Made by a program: the position numbers and the translations under genes. The notes beneath the pieces were generated by a model. It saw only the letters and a list, made by a program, of their open reading frames with translations, did no database searches and was not told the origin of the DNA. A DNA stretch of 64,000 nt from Phoronis australis (Eukaryota; Phoronida; Phoronidae): positions 1,260,442 through 1,324,441 of the forward strand of contig NMRA01000006.1 of assembly GCA_002633005.1 (NCBI GenBank), written 5' to 3'. This document shows, piece by piece, positions 12,801-27,800 of this stretch (positions are counted from its first letter, which is position 1; every line of letters starts with the position of its first letter).

Positions 12801-15800
12801 GTTTTGGTTTTATACTCCATAGTCTATTTTGTGTGTACACTGTCAAATGGTTTTGATGCATTTCTATTGTGGGACTAACTAATGGAAACTTGTTATTTGT
12901 TCCTCCACAACAACCGTTATCCTTAACCCAACGAAAATGCATCCAACTTTTGTTCACTCTGTTGGTGTGCTAGAGTTATTTTTCCTCAGTCGCTTTTTAT
13001 TTGAAATTTAAAAATATTCACCAAATGATACATGTTGGCATGAACGTGTCTGACTGCCTGTTTTTGACATTTCACGTGTTTTAGTGACGGGAATCTAGCA
13101 CACTGCCCATTTTAAAAAATACTGCAGGAAATTCTCCATTAATTTTTGCTGATCTGGTTTTGGAGTATGTTAATTAAGTTGGTTAAATATTGTTTCTATG
13201 GCCATGTTGAATGACTTGGGTTGTTTTATAGAGTTTTAATAATTTTCGAATTTTTTCGGAGTTGAAATCCCAGTGAGGATTAAGTTATTGAAAGCAGTAA
13301 CACTGAATGCCAGTTTTTCAGTAATTGATTTTCTCCTATATTTGTTCTCCTTGTTATCATCTCCTTCCTTCCTTCAATACACATCTTCAATCTGGTGGGA
13401 GCCACATTCTGTTTGTTTTCCTTCTTGCTAAAAGACATCCAGCCTTCATAGGTGCACTGTGACAATGGGTCTTATTGGCAGTCAGCTGTCATTAAGCCCC
13501 ATTTCACCCATTGAAGGTATTAACTGGAAGAGACTAGCCATTATGCAACTGGTCATCTCTTGAGGGTGGTCCTCCTCACACTGCCTTTGATCCCATTTAA
13601 AAGCTGCTGGGAATGGATGGTTTGGCCCATCTATTGGGTGTAGGATTGAAATCAGGTCAACTAATGGTCACTTTTATGTGGACTGGTCAACCTTAATGTC
13701 CTTCCAGACCACATCAACAATCATTAACTTATACTCATCTGACTGTGTAAATAAGATCGTGTTATTTATGAGAGTTTGAACTTGCTATCTGACCAAATGA
13801 CTCTCCATTGTCAAAGAAATTCACTTTTGCAATTAATAACTCAAACATTTATGGTGTTGTTGGATAATTTCTGTTAATAGTGGATATAAAAGCGCTTATT
13901 CTTTTCAATCTAGATAGACTGTTTACTCTTGGTCAAATCTGTGTTGGTGTCAAGACAGTGTTCAGAACAATTTTGAATTGGCAACAGCGTGTGAAGTTCT
14001 TGTTATACATATGATCTTAGTGGAATCTGAATCTTTTGACTTATTTGCATGAGAATGTGAAGCAATGGGTTGATCATACTAAATATTATATTCTGTTTTC
14101 CACAAGGTTTGTATGTAATATTGTCTTAAGTTATGTTATAATGAGAATTTGTATATTTATTTGGTCATGTAATAAGCGATGCCATTTGTTGGGCTGTCTA
14201 GTGATGATGTTCTTCTATTGTTTGTTCCTCCTGCCATGTGGAATTCCTTTTTGAACTGAGTTCAGTCAGGGAGATATTTTGAAATGTGCAACGCCTTAAA
14301 TTCAGGACCAATGTTATACACAGCCCTGTGAACTACTTAGTTATACAATACACTTTCTGAGTAAATGCTATGGTTCTGTGATACATCTCTGGTCTGGTGC
14401 TTCTCTGCAAGCTGAGTTATACAAGAGACTTTCTGAGTAAATGCATGGTTCTGTGGTACATTTCTGTTCTGGTGCTTCTCTGCAAACTGATTGAGTTCCT
14501 ACTTCTAACTCGTACAGTTTTACATATTTTTTTAAATTTCTTCAATCTGACACTAGGCTAATATGCTTAAATTACAATTTTGCTAATTTTAAAGGCTTAC
14601 CACTTTGTTTCGAATGCTGGAAATTTCACTGAACTTTTTTTCTTAATGTTTAAAAGTTTTACATTATTGATGAAATTGCGCATTATGTCCTAAACTGACC
14701 AGTTGAGGCCGTGGAGATACAGTCCAAATGTAACAAACAAGACTGTGACTTCTTTGTTAACCCAGTTGTAGTTATAAGCATGATGAGTCCCTTTCGCATA
14801 ATTAAAGAGTAGTCTTGTATCAATACTCTGTGATTGTAATTTGGCTGTCAATTTTTGCATCTTTTATGTCAAAACCTTGATCAACTTTTTTATTTTATTT
14901 TCAGAGGTTTTCCCAGTATGTCGTGGAAGAATCTGAACCCCAGGAAGACTGTTCAGCAGCTAGCTAGGTTTGGCATTGAATTTCATGCGGAGTCCATCTT
15001 GGAAGTTTTTGATAGAGTAAGATTGATTTCTGGTTGACTTTGCAGCTTCTTTAAATAAGTTGTTGTTTTCAAAGCCACTTCAGTGTGCATTTCCTACCTT
15101 TTTAAATAATTATTTTGAAAAACAGTTAGAACTGTAGTGACCATTTGCTGCCTGTATGCGCTCTCAATTTAGTGAAAATAATTTGATAAACATTGGAGTT
15201 AAGCCATTATTTCTGTAAATTTGCTGTGATATCTTCCTCCTCACTTCTCTTTTAATGCAAAGTTTTCAAGTGGTATAGATTTGGAATTGATATAGAGGTA
15301 TCTTTCCTTCTCAGTATTGTGTTTCTATGGTAACTGACAAAATGTCTCTAGCCGGACACAAGTGAGAAATAAGGTTTCAAGTGAAATATTTTCCATGTAA
15401 CACATCAAACTGTTGTCATTTCAATCTCTTGGCCTATCACTAGTTCCCATTTGACATGTCTTCTTAGGCGGGTATAGATGGTGCCTACACCACTAAGCCG
15501 TGTCTCAATCCGCATGACCCCCACTGTCCACAGTCAGCACCCAACTACCAGTCCAAGCGGGTGCCCGACATTGGTGCTGAGATGACTGGAGGTTGTGCTG
15601 GGTTTGCCAGCAAATACATGAAGTGGGAAGAGGAACTCATTGTGGGCGGAGTCACTAAAAACAAGAGTGGTCACATTGTCAAGTAAGTGATGTTACACAA
15701 TGCATCACAAAATGTTAACATCAAGTCAGTTCTATTATATTTTGGCCAGTCAGGGCCCAGCGTCTAATTTCCATAATGAGACTCCAAAAGCTGTTGTCAC

Positions 15801-18800
15801 TTGATATGTAGAATTTCTGCTAAATTTTTTAATTGTGCAAATGTACCATAGAAGTCCTTCAAGGAATTTTGTCTTGGAGGAGACTAGCTAAGCTTCAATA
15901 AATTTTTGTTACTGATAATTTGTTAGAAAGAAATATAAATTTTGTTACTGATGGGAAATTTTTTGTGTTTTGGCAAAGTTCACTGCATTAAATGTTTCTC
16001 AACACCATTTATTTAAGGGCGGAAGCATTGCAAACTCTGCTGCAAGTGATGGCTGAGAAGGACATGTATGAGTATCATCAGAACAGTAAGAAGGGCCAGA
16101 ACATAGACTGGAGTCAGGACAAAGCCAGGGAGGTCCTGGAGGCGTGGCAGAGGAAGTTTGTCGAGGAAGTCCGCCTCGCTGGTAACAAAACTGACAAGGA
16201 TCACGTCTACCCGTTTTCATCTGTCTCACTTGTAGACATTCTACAGGAATTTTCACAGATCAGCATCATTCGTGTTGTCTTAGGATATGTTCTTATGGTG
16301 AGTGGAAAAAGTTTACGCGAGTTATAGGAATTTCTAGCAATATGATCAATGCTGTAAATTTACAGCGTGCGGCAAAGTAGGGATTGACAAAACTCACAAG
16401 GACACTGGAATGCTTGCTATCGACAATCTCACATTGACAAAACTCACAAGGATACTGGAATGCTTGCTATCGACAATCTCACATTGACAAAACTCACAAG
16501 GATACTGGAATGCTTGCTATCGACAATCTCACATTGGCAAAACAGTTGAATACACATCACCTATTTTTTTTCCTTTTCCAGCTTATTTATGCGTGTGTGT
16601 CATTACTGCGTTGGACGGACGCCATCAGGTCGCAGGCTGGCATTGGGCTGGCCGGAGTACTGTTAGTTGCCCTCTCTGTAGCTGCCGGTCTAGGATTCTG
16701 CTCTGTCATTCAAGTTTCATTCAACGCTTCCACTACACAGGTAGGCTGTTTATTGACTTCTTGGATGCTTTTGATTAGACCAGTCATAATCTGACTGCGT
16801 GTTGGATGAGAGCGTGAAAGGTTTAATCTGAAGAAATCTACTTGACTGTCTTTTGTGTTGTAGTTGAACTTTTGTTAAATGAGATGTGTTAACCAATTTT
16901 ATTTTGAACCTAAAAATTGATTTTACTTGCCACATTTTATTTTCTAGATTATTCCTTTCTTGGCTCTTGGACTTGGTGTTGATGACATGTTCTTGATAGC
17001 CCACTCCTTTGCTGAAAATTCTCTCAACCCCACAATACCTCATGAGGTAGGTAGCATATTTTTATGCATACCATGATTACATTCACAATATAAGGTATTA
17101 TGGTGACAATATAGTGCGGTAGAGTGATTGGTGCCCGCCAGGCATTCAACTGTCATTGAATATTCCAGCATTGTTGCCACCATGTTTATTTACAAGGTCT
17201 GGATGTAATGGATCTTTGTGAGTGTTCAAACCAGTCTTTTGTTCAGCATAGAACTCAGTTGAATGGATGGCGGATAATAGGTTACAGTGTAGTTTTTGTC
17301 TGGTCTATGGGTCTCAGTTTGTGGACTAATTCTGCCTGTTTATACCCCTCCATTATATAATCATCTTTAAGATGATCATTTAAGTGTTAGGAGATGCACA
17401 TTTGAGTGTGATTACGGATTATATTTCTTGGATGGTACTTACCCCTTGAAGCCCTACTTGTACTATATCGTATTATTTGTATAGAACCACCAACCAACCC
17501 TTTTAAAACATATGTGCCAATTTTATTGAAAAAACATACATAAATAATGTCCAATTTTGGCATATTAGTTAAAATTGACTTTTTGTGAGATGGATATTTG
17601 ATATATCAACATGAAAAAAAAAGTTGCTGAGTCGATAATTGCTCTTGGAGATGTTCCTATATTGTTGCACTTAGGTAGCTGTTTCAATGGCACAGTCATG
17701 CTCTATGTATGCATTATGTGCTGCATTGTCAATAGATTTCTTTTATTAATCATAAGGCCACTTACATATCCATACATTTGAACTACGTTTTGCTGTCGTA
17801 TCTTGAAATCCAAAAACATGTATTTAGTCAAATTTTGTACATCCTTCTCTTGTTATGTGCTGCATAACTTAGCTTGTGTTCGTGAGTTTTTGTAGCATAT
17901 ATTGGTGATACTACACTCACTAGTTTACACTCAGTCCATCAACACCTGCCAATGGCTGTCTCCTCTTGGCACTTGTTATTGTTACAAGGAGCCTGCTGCC
18001 TCCAAGGTCATGCCCCCACTGGTGATAATGTTAGGCCACTGGTCACTATATTGCACATGTTACACCAGGAACCAGGAACAAGTGGTGCACTAGTGGAACA
18101 ATGTGGGTCATTCACAAAACAGTCCCGGACTCCCCATACACTAAGAATGTACTGAATAGTATTGATAGATATCATCTCTATATATCTGGTGATGCAATTC
18201 AGTCATTTATATTTTTGAGCAATTAGGAAGTAACGAAACATCTATTTAGTGAGTAGAGAACTCTTTGATTAAGATTTATTAAAAGGAGTTTAGCACAAGC
18301 GATGACCCATTGCAGGGGTGATGTGGCAGTATGCCTGTTAGGGCTGTGGTAGGTTTAGCTTGATATCTGCGATTGATTTGTTGTCTGAGAAAGGTGTTGA
18401 AATAGGTATAATGTTACTGGAGGGCAGTGTTACCTGATGGATGTAACCCACCCGAGGCATCAGAGGTCAGGGGCATAATGGGAACTGGGACCATGTGGCA
18501 ATGTAATTACACCAGTTACTTAGATAATAATGTCATGTAGGTGAATTCTTACAAGCGCAGAATATCATTTGGTCTTTAAATACGATTAAAGCATTGTCTG
18601 TGGCTTTGTGCCAGCACTCGTGGCTGCCCGTACTGAGTGCCACTCAGCAGACGACCATTCACAATCTGCAAGTGTTTCTAACAAGCTCGGTTATTAATAT
18701 GCTGTCAGCCCCGATCAGACTGTTTTCATTCAAAATATGAGCCTGTTGACATGGTCGCTGACAGTTGGTGCTTTACATTTAGCCAACCAGTTATCCATTT

Positions 18801-21800
18801 CCTTGGCTCCCAATCTACCCTAATCTAATCAGACGATCATTTTTTTCCTCTGCTGCCTGCCCAGAATTGGCTTATGTTATAGTAAGTATGTCATGTGACC
18901 ATGTGCCTATGTACCCATCCCATGGTTGTGTGTTACTGTCTCATGCCATGCTGGCTCTGTCAATGAAGTCGTGTTTTATGACACGCTTTTTTGGTCTTGT
19001 TTTGTTGGTGTTGTACCTCTTGTCCCTGTTTGCTGGAAAATGGATTCTTGAAATTATTTTTAAACAAAATTGGTTGTTTCAGTAAGTTTATCAGGAGTTA
19101 GTTGGGGTGTTCACTGTTTGCCTCCTTGAGCCTTCACAAGTGTTTAGACTGCCAAATGTTTAAGACTTAATCTCCTGTAACCTGAGTGGGCAAGTTGTTT
19201 AAAATTCTTTTGCCTTTTGGTGCTGTGTACAAGGAATTAGATTTTAATATCTGCTGTGTACTTTTTCTTAACTCTTGACATTGTCCACAGTAGATAAGTA
19301 TATATAAATATACATATGTATGTATACTGTCGGGGTAATAGTCGGATATAACATGCCTGAATTTTGAGAACCAATTTTCTCCACTGAATAACGGGCATCA
19401 AACTGGTTCTCAAAATACAGGCATGTTATATCTGGCTATTGCCTACTGTCAGTGTCGGAGAGAGGGGATAGGGAGTGTTTGTGTGTTTGTGAGTGTATAA
19501 AGTTTTTGTTATTTTTCTTTTTTCACGGAAATAGAATTTTTTTGAATATCTACACCAGGATAGGTACAGTGACCTGAGCACACCATTTATGATGTGTTTT
19601 TGATCTAACCCTGGTCTTTCCTGCTTTTGGTAAGGCGTTGAAAGCTGGTGACATTAGAGATTAGGGGATTAGACAACAGCATGGGTCTGTTTGTTAAACA
19701 TAATGGAGCCAAAAGGTTTGGCTAACTTCCCACTACTTTACTGCTCCATGTTGTTTGTTTTCTTTCTCCTTTGTTTTCGTTAAATCATTATTCTAGTGTT
19801 GGTGTCTGCTCAGTTTTGCCAAAACTTTCCACTTGGACATATTTGATGCATTTTGTCACAGTTTTTTTTTCAAAATCTGACATTTATAAAGTAATTTTTG
19901 TTCTAGCAACTGTTGTATGGCCCTGTTTCCAATGTTTTCAGTTACAAGTTGCTGAGGCTCTCAAGCGAACTGGAGTCAGTGTCTTACTGACTTCCCTCAG
20001 CAACATGGCCGCCTTCTTCATGGCTGCTATCATTCCCATTCCAGCTCTACGCGCCTTCACATTACAGGTTTGTATTCTCATTTGTCATTGGCTGGGACGT
20101 AGTGGTCTATGAATGCTTTTGCAAGAAAAAACAAAATGCTTTGTGGTGCTTTTTAAGTAAAAAAAATGTTAATGGGCAAATTAGCGAAACACGGTTACCA
20201 TACTTGCTTTTTGACACCAATGAAAATTGGTAAATAAGGAGATCAAGGGCACAAAAGTGAATTTTGATTTTAATATTTTAATCTACAAATTAATCAATTG
20301 ATCAGCATCTACAGATTATTAGTCAATAATAATTATCAAAAATTCTCTGGTGTCCCAAAAAGCATGTTACACTTACATTTGAGTCTGCGAATATTTTTGA
20401 GTGACAGTTGCTCGTGTTCTATTAATCAAGGCATGCTGCCACCCACGTGTCAAGAATGTGTTTAAAAATCCGGCATTATTAATAATAACGGCTAATAACG
20501 CTCTGTCTTTGTTATGGTAACAAAGAATTTCATTATTCTATGCTCTGAATTTGCCTGAGGATAAAAGAACTTCAACTCTTTGGTTTTTAGCTTGCATCAA
20601 AATGGCTTAAATACACTATTCAAATATTTTTCTTACTTGTGCGTTTTTTGTTGGGTAGTGTTTGGAGTAAAATACTCTGCATGTCAACCATCAGGGTTTG
20701 TTTATATCTGACCTTTCCCTGCACACTTCTGTGTTTTAAATGTAAACAAAGCCTGTAAAGGAATCCTTACCTTAAACCTCTGGTTGGTCTTCCATAAGAA
20801 ACTTGAACAGGAAGTCAGCCATCTTGTATCTGTGGGTGGTCTCCCTGATACTGACAGACTGACTAGGTGCCATCTTTGTCACTTGAATGGCATTCCTGAG
20901 GAAGTGCTTTTGTTACCCTAGTTTTCTAACAAAATATGGCCATATTTTACTTGTCATGTTATGAATCTTTCTTGAACTGAGTGCTCTATCACTGAGCTGT
21001 TTTCAATTGAAAAACGAACTTAGCTTTTGAATTTGTTGTTATAACAAATTTCATTATAATTTGACACTTGGTGTCCACATCAGCTTGTTAATTCTAAGGA
21101 TTGAACTTAAGGCTCAAGATGTGACAGAAAATTTTGCCTTGCGCAAACTGTTGTCACTTTACTGAAATGAATATCCATGATGATTTTTTTGTCCTACAGG
21201 CAGTCATTTTGAAAATATTATCTTCTGTTCATTTGCAGTGGGTAGTCATGCTGATCATGTTTGTCTTACAGGCAGCCATTTTGATTATCTTCAACTTGGT
21301 GACAGTACTAATCGTTTTCCCAGCAATTGTCAGTTTGGATTTGTATCGAAGACAAGAGAAGAGGGTTGACGTCCTGTGCTGTTTCACTGGGTATGCTCCT
21401 ATACATATACATATTTTCATACTATATGACTCTTTTCATTACTTTGAATTGAAATGGGTAGTAGTTTCTTTATTACTGCGAGCATTGCATAAAAGTATTT
21501 GTTTTATAAAACGATGGCACAATTTTTCAAATTTTATCTTGGTCTTTTCCAGGTCTGTAAGTGACTCTGTCATGCAGCTGCAGCCAGACAGGGAGTTGTC
21601 TCCTCCTCCTAGCTATCGCGAGACCAGTCCACCTCCGTACAGCATGCACAATACTATCACTCGCACCACCTCCGATGGTCAAAACACAGTGACTGTCCTC
21701 GCTCCAGTTGATTTGGAAACTGGTCAACAGGTGGCATCAGCTGACATAGTGTCATCGTTACCCCCGTCTGCCACGTCGTCCAGACAATGTCTAGCTCCTA

Positions 21801-24800
21801 ATGATGGGCCAACGTGTCGAGAGCGTTGTGCCCAGACACAGCGGGAGTGCTGCAGTTTTTCACTCACATGGTTCGCTCGCAATGTCTACGGGCCACTGAT
21901 TGCAAAGGCTCCGGTAAAGGTATGTCCTACTCTCTGCATGTCATGGCTGCCAGTCACGAGGTGCAGTAAATGTTTTCATTTTTGTCTTGTGACTTAGCTC
22001 AGTACAACCTTGCTATCCTGATTGGTTAATGATTCCCTTTAACTTGAAGTACAATGGTGCCAGACATAAATGAGTAACACATTTTACATTTGACCTCAAG
22101 TTCAAAGGTGGGAACCTTGACATTAAAGCACTTAAGATTTTATAATAATACTGTATGGACTTAGTCACATTAAGAACACTAGAAACGACAAGATTTAAAA
22201 ATTCTTATGTATGCTGGGCCAGGATGATAATTGATTAACTCAGTTCAGAAAATGTTCAAATACACTGCCACGTGGCACATGTAACAAATGGTGTTAGAAA
22301 TTAGTGAATGTGGTCAGAAAATGACCCAATACTCTTACTCAGTGGAGGTTCACTCAGCTTATATCCTGCTTTGTCGGGATTGAATGTCGAGATCCTGTAC
22401 CATCAAAGACCTTGCTATTCCCACAGGTGGTCATCGTTGTCATGTTTGCTTCCCTCCTTGGCTTGGGTATCTGGGGTACCACCCAGGTGCATGATGGTCT
22501 AGATCTGACTGACGTGGTCCCTAGGGAGACTGAAGAGTACCATTTCCTGGAAACGCAGACCAAGTACTTTGGGTTCTACAACATGTACATCGTGACGCAG
22601 GTCAGTTGAAGGTTGTGTAGAATGGGAAGATAGTGCATACTTGTAGTGACAGTTGAAGGTAGTGTAGGATGGGAAGATAGTGCATGCTTGTAGTGACAGT
22701 TGAAGGTGGTGTAGAGTGGGAAGATAGTGCATACTTGTAGTGACAGTTGAAGGTAGTGTAGGATGCGAAGATAGTGCATACTTGTAGTGACATGTGTATC
22801 TTGAAGCTGGAGAATGATGGATCTACCTGCTTGTCAGGAGTTCCATGGTGGATAGCTGATAAATATTCAGTATTGAAATCTACTATCGGTGAAAACACCG
22901 CTGCTTGCTAATGACTTCATTAAATAGCCAATTGCCAATTTACATGTAATAGATGATGTATATGACATTGTAATTACCAATTTCTTGTTAACTTTGTCAT
23001 ATTTCATATTGCAGGAGGACTTTGAGTACCCACGTCAGCAGAAGTTACTGCATGAGTTCCATGGCGAGTTCCGAAAAGTGAAGAGGATAATTAAGAAAAA
23101 TGATGGAACTCTGGGTGATTTCTGGTTGGAACTCTTCCGTCAATGGTTGTACGGTAATACATAATTAGTCTTTTTCAAGTTTGAGAGATTTAGGATTGTC
23201 AAACTAATTCTTATGAAATAAAGCCATTCTTTTCTTTCGTTCGAGAACATTAAAACAATATATTAGGAATTAAAAATGTTATTGGCTCTGATTGCTGGTG
23301 CCTCGGTCTATGCTTTAAAAACTGAAAATGTGGACTCTATATTCTAATTGGCTCATCCGGATGAGAAAAAACTTTGTGAAGTCTGCTAAGAGCTGCGGTC
23401 ACTGCTTCACTGTGAAGGTCGGCCAGTGTATAGTGAGCAGCCCTCCTTTCAGTTATAACAAGCTAAAATAATTGTATAAAAATAATGAATGAAGTAGCAA
23501 TTATTTATTTTCATACTATTGTAGCGTGAATGTAGTGGTCATATGCTGACTGAGATATTGCTCTTACTTAAGTGTATGTCACTGAAAGTATGTCAGCAGG
23601 CAGAGAAAACTGTGGGCAAATTTTGCCTCCTTTAAATAAGGAAATGATGTCTACGTTTTAGTATCGATCGTTATATTTTCGAGTCCAAAACTGAATTAAA
23701 TCTTGGAATTAACAAACCCTTAATTTAGTCGACCAGTATATGACTGAACGCCAGTATATGACTGAACGCCAGTATATGACTGAACGCTAGTATATGACTG
23801 AACGCCAGTATATGACTGAACGCCAGTATATGACTGAATGCCAGTATATGACTGAATGCCATGTTTATGTAGCCATGTACCGAAGGCACTGTAGGTGATA
23901 CAGCCCTTAAGTGCATGAAAATTTAACACATCATAGATGAAACTAGTTAAGCACCATCTTATAATTTTGGTTCAGTGATGGTATCAGCCTTCAGTGGGCA
24001 TCAGTATCAAGTTGTCAGTAGCAGTATCGTGTCAATTTTCAAATTCTGGTAGTCAAACCTAACTTTTGAATATTACTTCTGGCAGGGTTGATTTAATTCT
24101 TTTTACAGTATCTGCTTCTTCACAATTTTGCAAGTCACAGGTTAAAGTATAAAACCGTCTGGCTCTAATTATTAACTACAATGTGACTCTTGTGATTAGA
24201 TGTATACAAAATGACCTGAAGTCAAAGTAATTGACCGCCATTGAGTCTCTTGAATGTCTGCCATCTTTGTCATGGACCAATAATTGAATCCTTAATCAAT
24301 GATGTCCAGAGGCTGTTGAGTCTAGACCTTATGTGAAGTTAGTGTTATGAAACTTCACTTAATGCACAGACCACACTGAAATTGCTTACAATACTATTTG
24401 CCACTCTTCTTTGAAAGAATTATATCGAAATTAATCCCTGTTAAAACTTTTTACTTCAGTTATAACTATTAATCAGGCGTTATACCTCCTGGACCTGAAT
24501 TAGTTTATGAAAATAAATTAATTGAAAGAGAAGGATGCTCCTGTTGTCTCTTAATGAATAAGTAGGTCAACTCATTAACATAACATGGGTGATGCATTGT
24601 TTTGCTTCAGTGTGAACAATTCTTATTTCAGATATGCAGTCGGCTTTTGACAAGGACTGGACAGCGGGTGCCATAGAATCTAGTGGTTGGCACAGTAACG
24701 CCAGTGCTGACGGTATCCTCGGTTACAAGCTGATGGTACAGACAGGTGACAGCGATCGTCCTGTGAGCACGGCTCAGGTGGGAAAAGTGAGGCTGGTAGA

Positions 24801-27800
24801 TGAGGAGGGAATCATCAACCCCAATGCCTTCTATTACTACCTGACTGCCTGGGCGTCCAACGATGCAATCGCTTACGCTGCCTCCCTTGCGAACATTGTC
24901 CCATTGCCTCGCCAGTGGATTCATGACCCTCAAGAGAAGAATCTGTTGAGTACGTGAATGTTTGTTATGAGTTATTGATATTTTTCAAGGACTGTAATTT
25001 ATGATGGTAGTACTAACTTTGCCAAGTGGTATTCGAACAACAAAGTTATTGCTTTGACAAAATCTTCATAAGTAAATTTTAAGCAGTAAACTTCTACCCA
25101 GACTACGTTTAGTACACCAATTAAAGTGCCAGTATGCCAGATATGTATGTGTATACCTATACATATACAGTACTTATGGCAAGTTGTGGGGGGTGGTCTT
25201 TTATGTAAAAAATAAGTTGACACAAACACGTGACATTTTATCTTTATGTCTCCGTTACAGTTCCCAAGTCCCAAAAAATCACGTATGCCCAGATTCCGTT
25301 CTACCTCAACAACATGGTGGACACTGAACAGATTACAGAGGCCATCATCCAGGTCCGTGACATCTGTGATGAGTACGTGGGCCGACGCCTGCCCACCTAC
25401 CCGCAAGGTATCCCCTTCACTTTCTGGGAGCAGTATATTGGTCTGCGCTTCCACCTAATGCTGGCTCTGATCTGCGTACTCTTTGTCACGTTTCTAGTCA
25501 TCACCATCATCCTCGTCAACCCATGGGCGGCCATTATTGTGGTGAGTTTGATATCATGCAAAATGCTATCAATCATCTGTGTTATTATCGTGTATATTTT
25601 TCAACTCTAATTTTCTTTTGTCAAAGTTATCTTCATAAGGCTTAATGTACTCATCAGAGCACTTGAATGCCAGCACTTGAATTTTCAATGCTTTCTCATT
25701 TTGGTTTAGTGTATTGAAGACTTTAGTTTTAATGCTCTTATCAGTGTGTCATTGAGATATTCGTGTCTTTGTAGTATATAAACTTATGAACATCTTTAAG
25801 TAGGAGAGTCGTGAGTGTTAAACACGGTTTCTTTCGTACCCTGTAGACGGCGCTACTAGCCATGATGGTTGTAGAATTGTTTGGCTTCATGGGTCTGACT
25901 GGCATCAAGCTGAGTGCTGTTCCTGCTGTAATCCTCATTGTCTCTGTTGGAATAGGAGTCGAGTTCACTGTGCATGTCTGTGTGGTGAGTACTCTGCTTT
26001 TATATACTGTGGATTTGAATGTATCAGTTGTTGTGACTTCTGGATAACAAATTATTTATTACATGGGCAGCCTTGTGGTGCTCTTCCTAATGCCATCCAG
26101 TTCATAACAAGAAAAGTGCGCTTGTTATCCGACTATCATACTTATCTTAGTTTTCTTCCGTTTCCAGTCTTGACATTCATCTTGAACATTGCACATTGTT
26201 CATACCTTGTGGAACTCTGCGTGACGGTGTTGTTGATCAAGGTTAAGTTTTGAAGAAAATAGGAATGGTAATTTTCCAAGATAAATTGTTTTGTAGGTTT
26301 AAAATTCGTTAAATTTATGCCATGTCTTCAACTTTGCCCTTTCTCCGCAGGGTTTCATCACTGCCATCGGGAGTCGTGACCGACGAATGCAAATGACACT
26401 GGAGCACATGTTTGCTCCAGTCATTCATGGCGCTGTCTCAACCCTGTTAGGTGTGATCATGTTGGTGGACTCTGACTTTGACTTCATTGTCAGGTAAGAG
26501 TCTTATTAAAACCCTTCATAGTCAGTAGAGTAACTTCAGAGCTTACGTTATGCAATCGTTTAGACCTTCTTTTAATGGAGAGGTGCTACTGTAGGTTTAC
26601 ACATTGTTGTAGACTGAGCAAAAAGATTAGGAGACTTCAAAAACTAAATAGCAATCTTCATTAAAAACGTGGTTAAAGGATTCTTTGTGTAATATTTGTG
26701 GGATGGAATTCATTCATACAATTCAAGTATGCCTGAATATGGTTGAGTTGCCAATTAAGTAGTGAGCTTTCTAACTATGAACTGTTCACTATGCGACTGG
26801 TTGATGAGTTAGGTGTGTTAGTTAGTGTTCTCATTGAGGGATACCATTGTCCTTGCTAACTATGAACTGTTCACTATGCGACTGCTTGATGAGTTAGGTG
26901 TGTTAGTTAGTGTTCTCATTGAGGGCTACCATTGTCCTTGCTAACTATGAACTGTTCACTATGCGACTGCTTGATGAGTTAGGTGTGTTAGTTAGTGTTC
27001 TCATTGTCCTTGCAATGTTGAGAAATGGCAGTAGTAGGTTACCTTTACTGATAGCTCTATGCACTTATCAATCCTACAGATTGCTTTGGTGTGGCTTGTC
27101 TAAACACAACTTGGGATCACACTGCTTCCCATGTTTATTTTTATTGGTTGCTATTCATTAATTCACAAATTCATAACATACTGCATTTCCCTGGTCCTCA
27201 TGCATTGAGTTCTCCATTGTTTGCCTGTCCTTCCATTGTACTGCCAAGTAGTACTGTTGAGTGCCGGACACCTGACACTGTCCCTGCCCCAGGGGGAATG
27301 GCTCTTTGTTCAGCCTCACATGTTGGCTCTTTCAAGTGGTGGTCTTGAAAGTGATTGCTATCCACTCATCTCTATTGGCTTGTGAGTCGGCTTTATGCAG
27401 AGAACAAAGGGGCGGTGATAGCAGTATGACGGGTGGTACACCTCAATGGCGTGCTGACGAATCAATAAAATGATGTCACTAGAGATGGCTAATTTTAACA
27501 ATGGGATTGTGCCATGAGGATCCTTGGAGTGTCCGTTCTGTATCCCCAGCTAGGGACCCATCTCTTTTGAATTCTATGTATATTTGGTGTTAGTCTATTT
27601 AAGAAGAGGACCATTCAATCCCAGTCTTAGAGGGAGAGAGAGTTGAATGGGCAGAGAGTTTTTTTAAATTACACAAAACAACTGAACTACATGTTAGGAA
27701 TCAACCATTGGGGTTTATTTTCATATGGTTTCTGAGTTGATTCCATTTCACTGGCTTTGTTTATTGTCGGTTTGCTAGTATTAACTTAATTGGTGCTACA

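Larger units (their letters stand above)
10857..14904 (+). other. PTCH intron (4.0 kb) with diverged repeats
   Basis: No coding exon recognised. Two diverged direct copies begin gtaaaatctgaccaattt (about 10999) and gtaaaatctcaccaattt (about 11398), each followed by a related 200-bp stretch. A GC-rich degenerate minisatellite occupies 11640-11810, and a 77-bp duplication 14339-14490. Confidence 0.7.

Noticed and set aside
23720-23929. Open minus-strand frames with repeated SHILAF or QSYTGV
   Set aside because: Shadows of the 18-bp tandem repeat in a PTCH intron.
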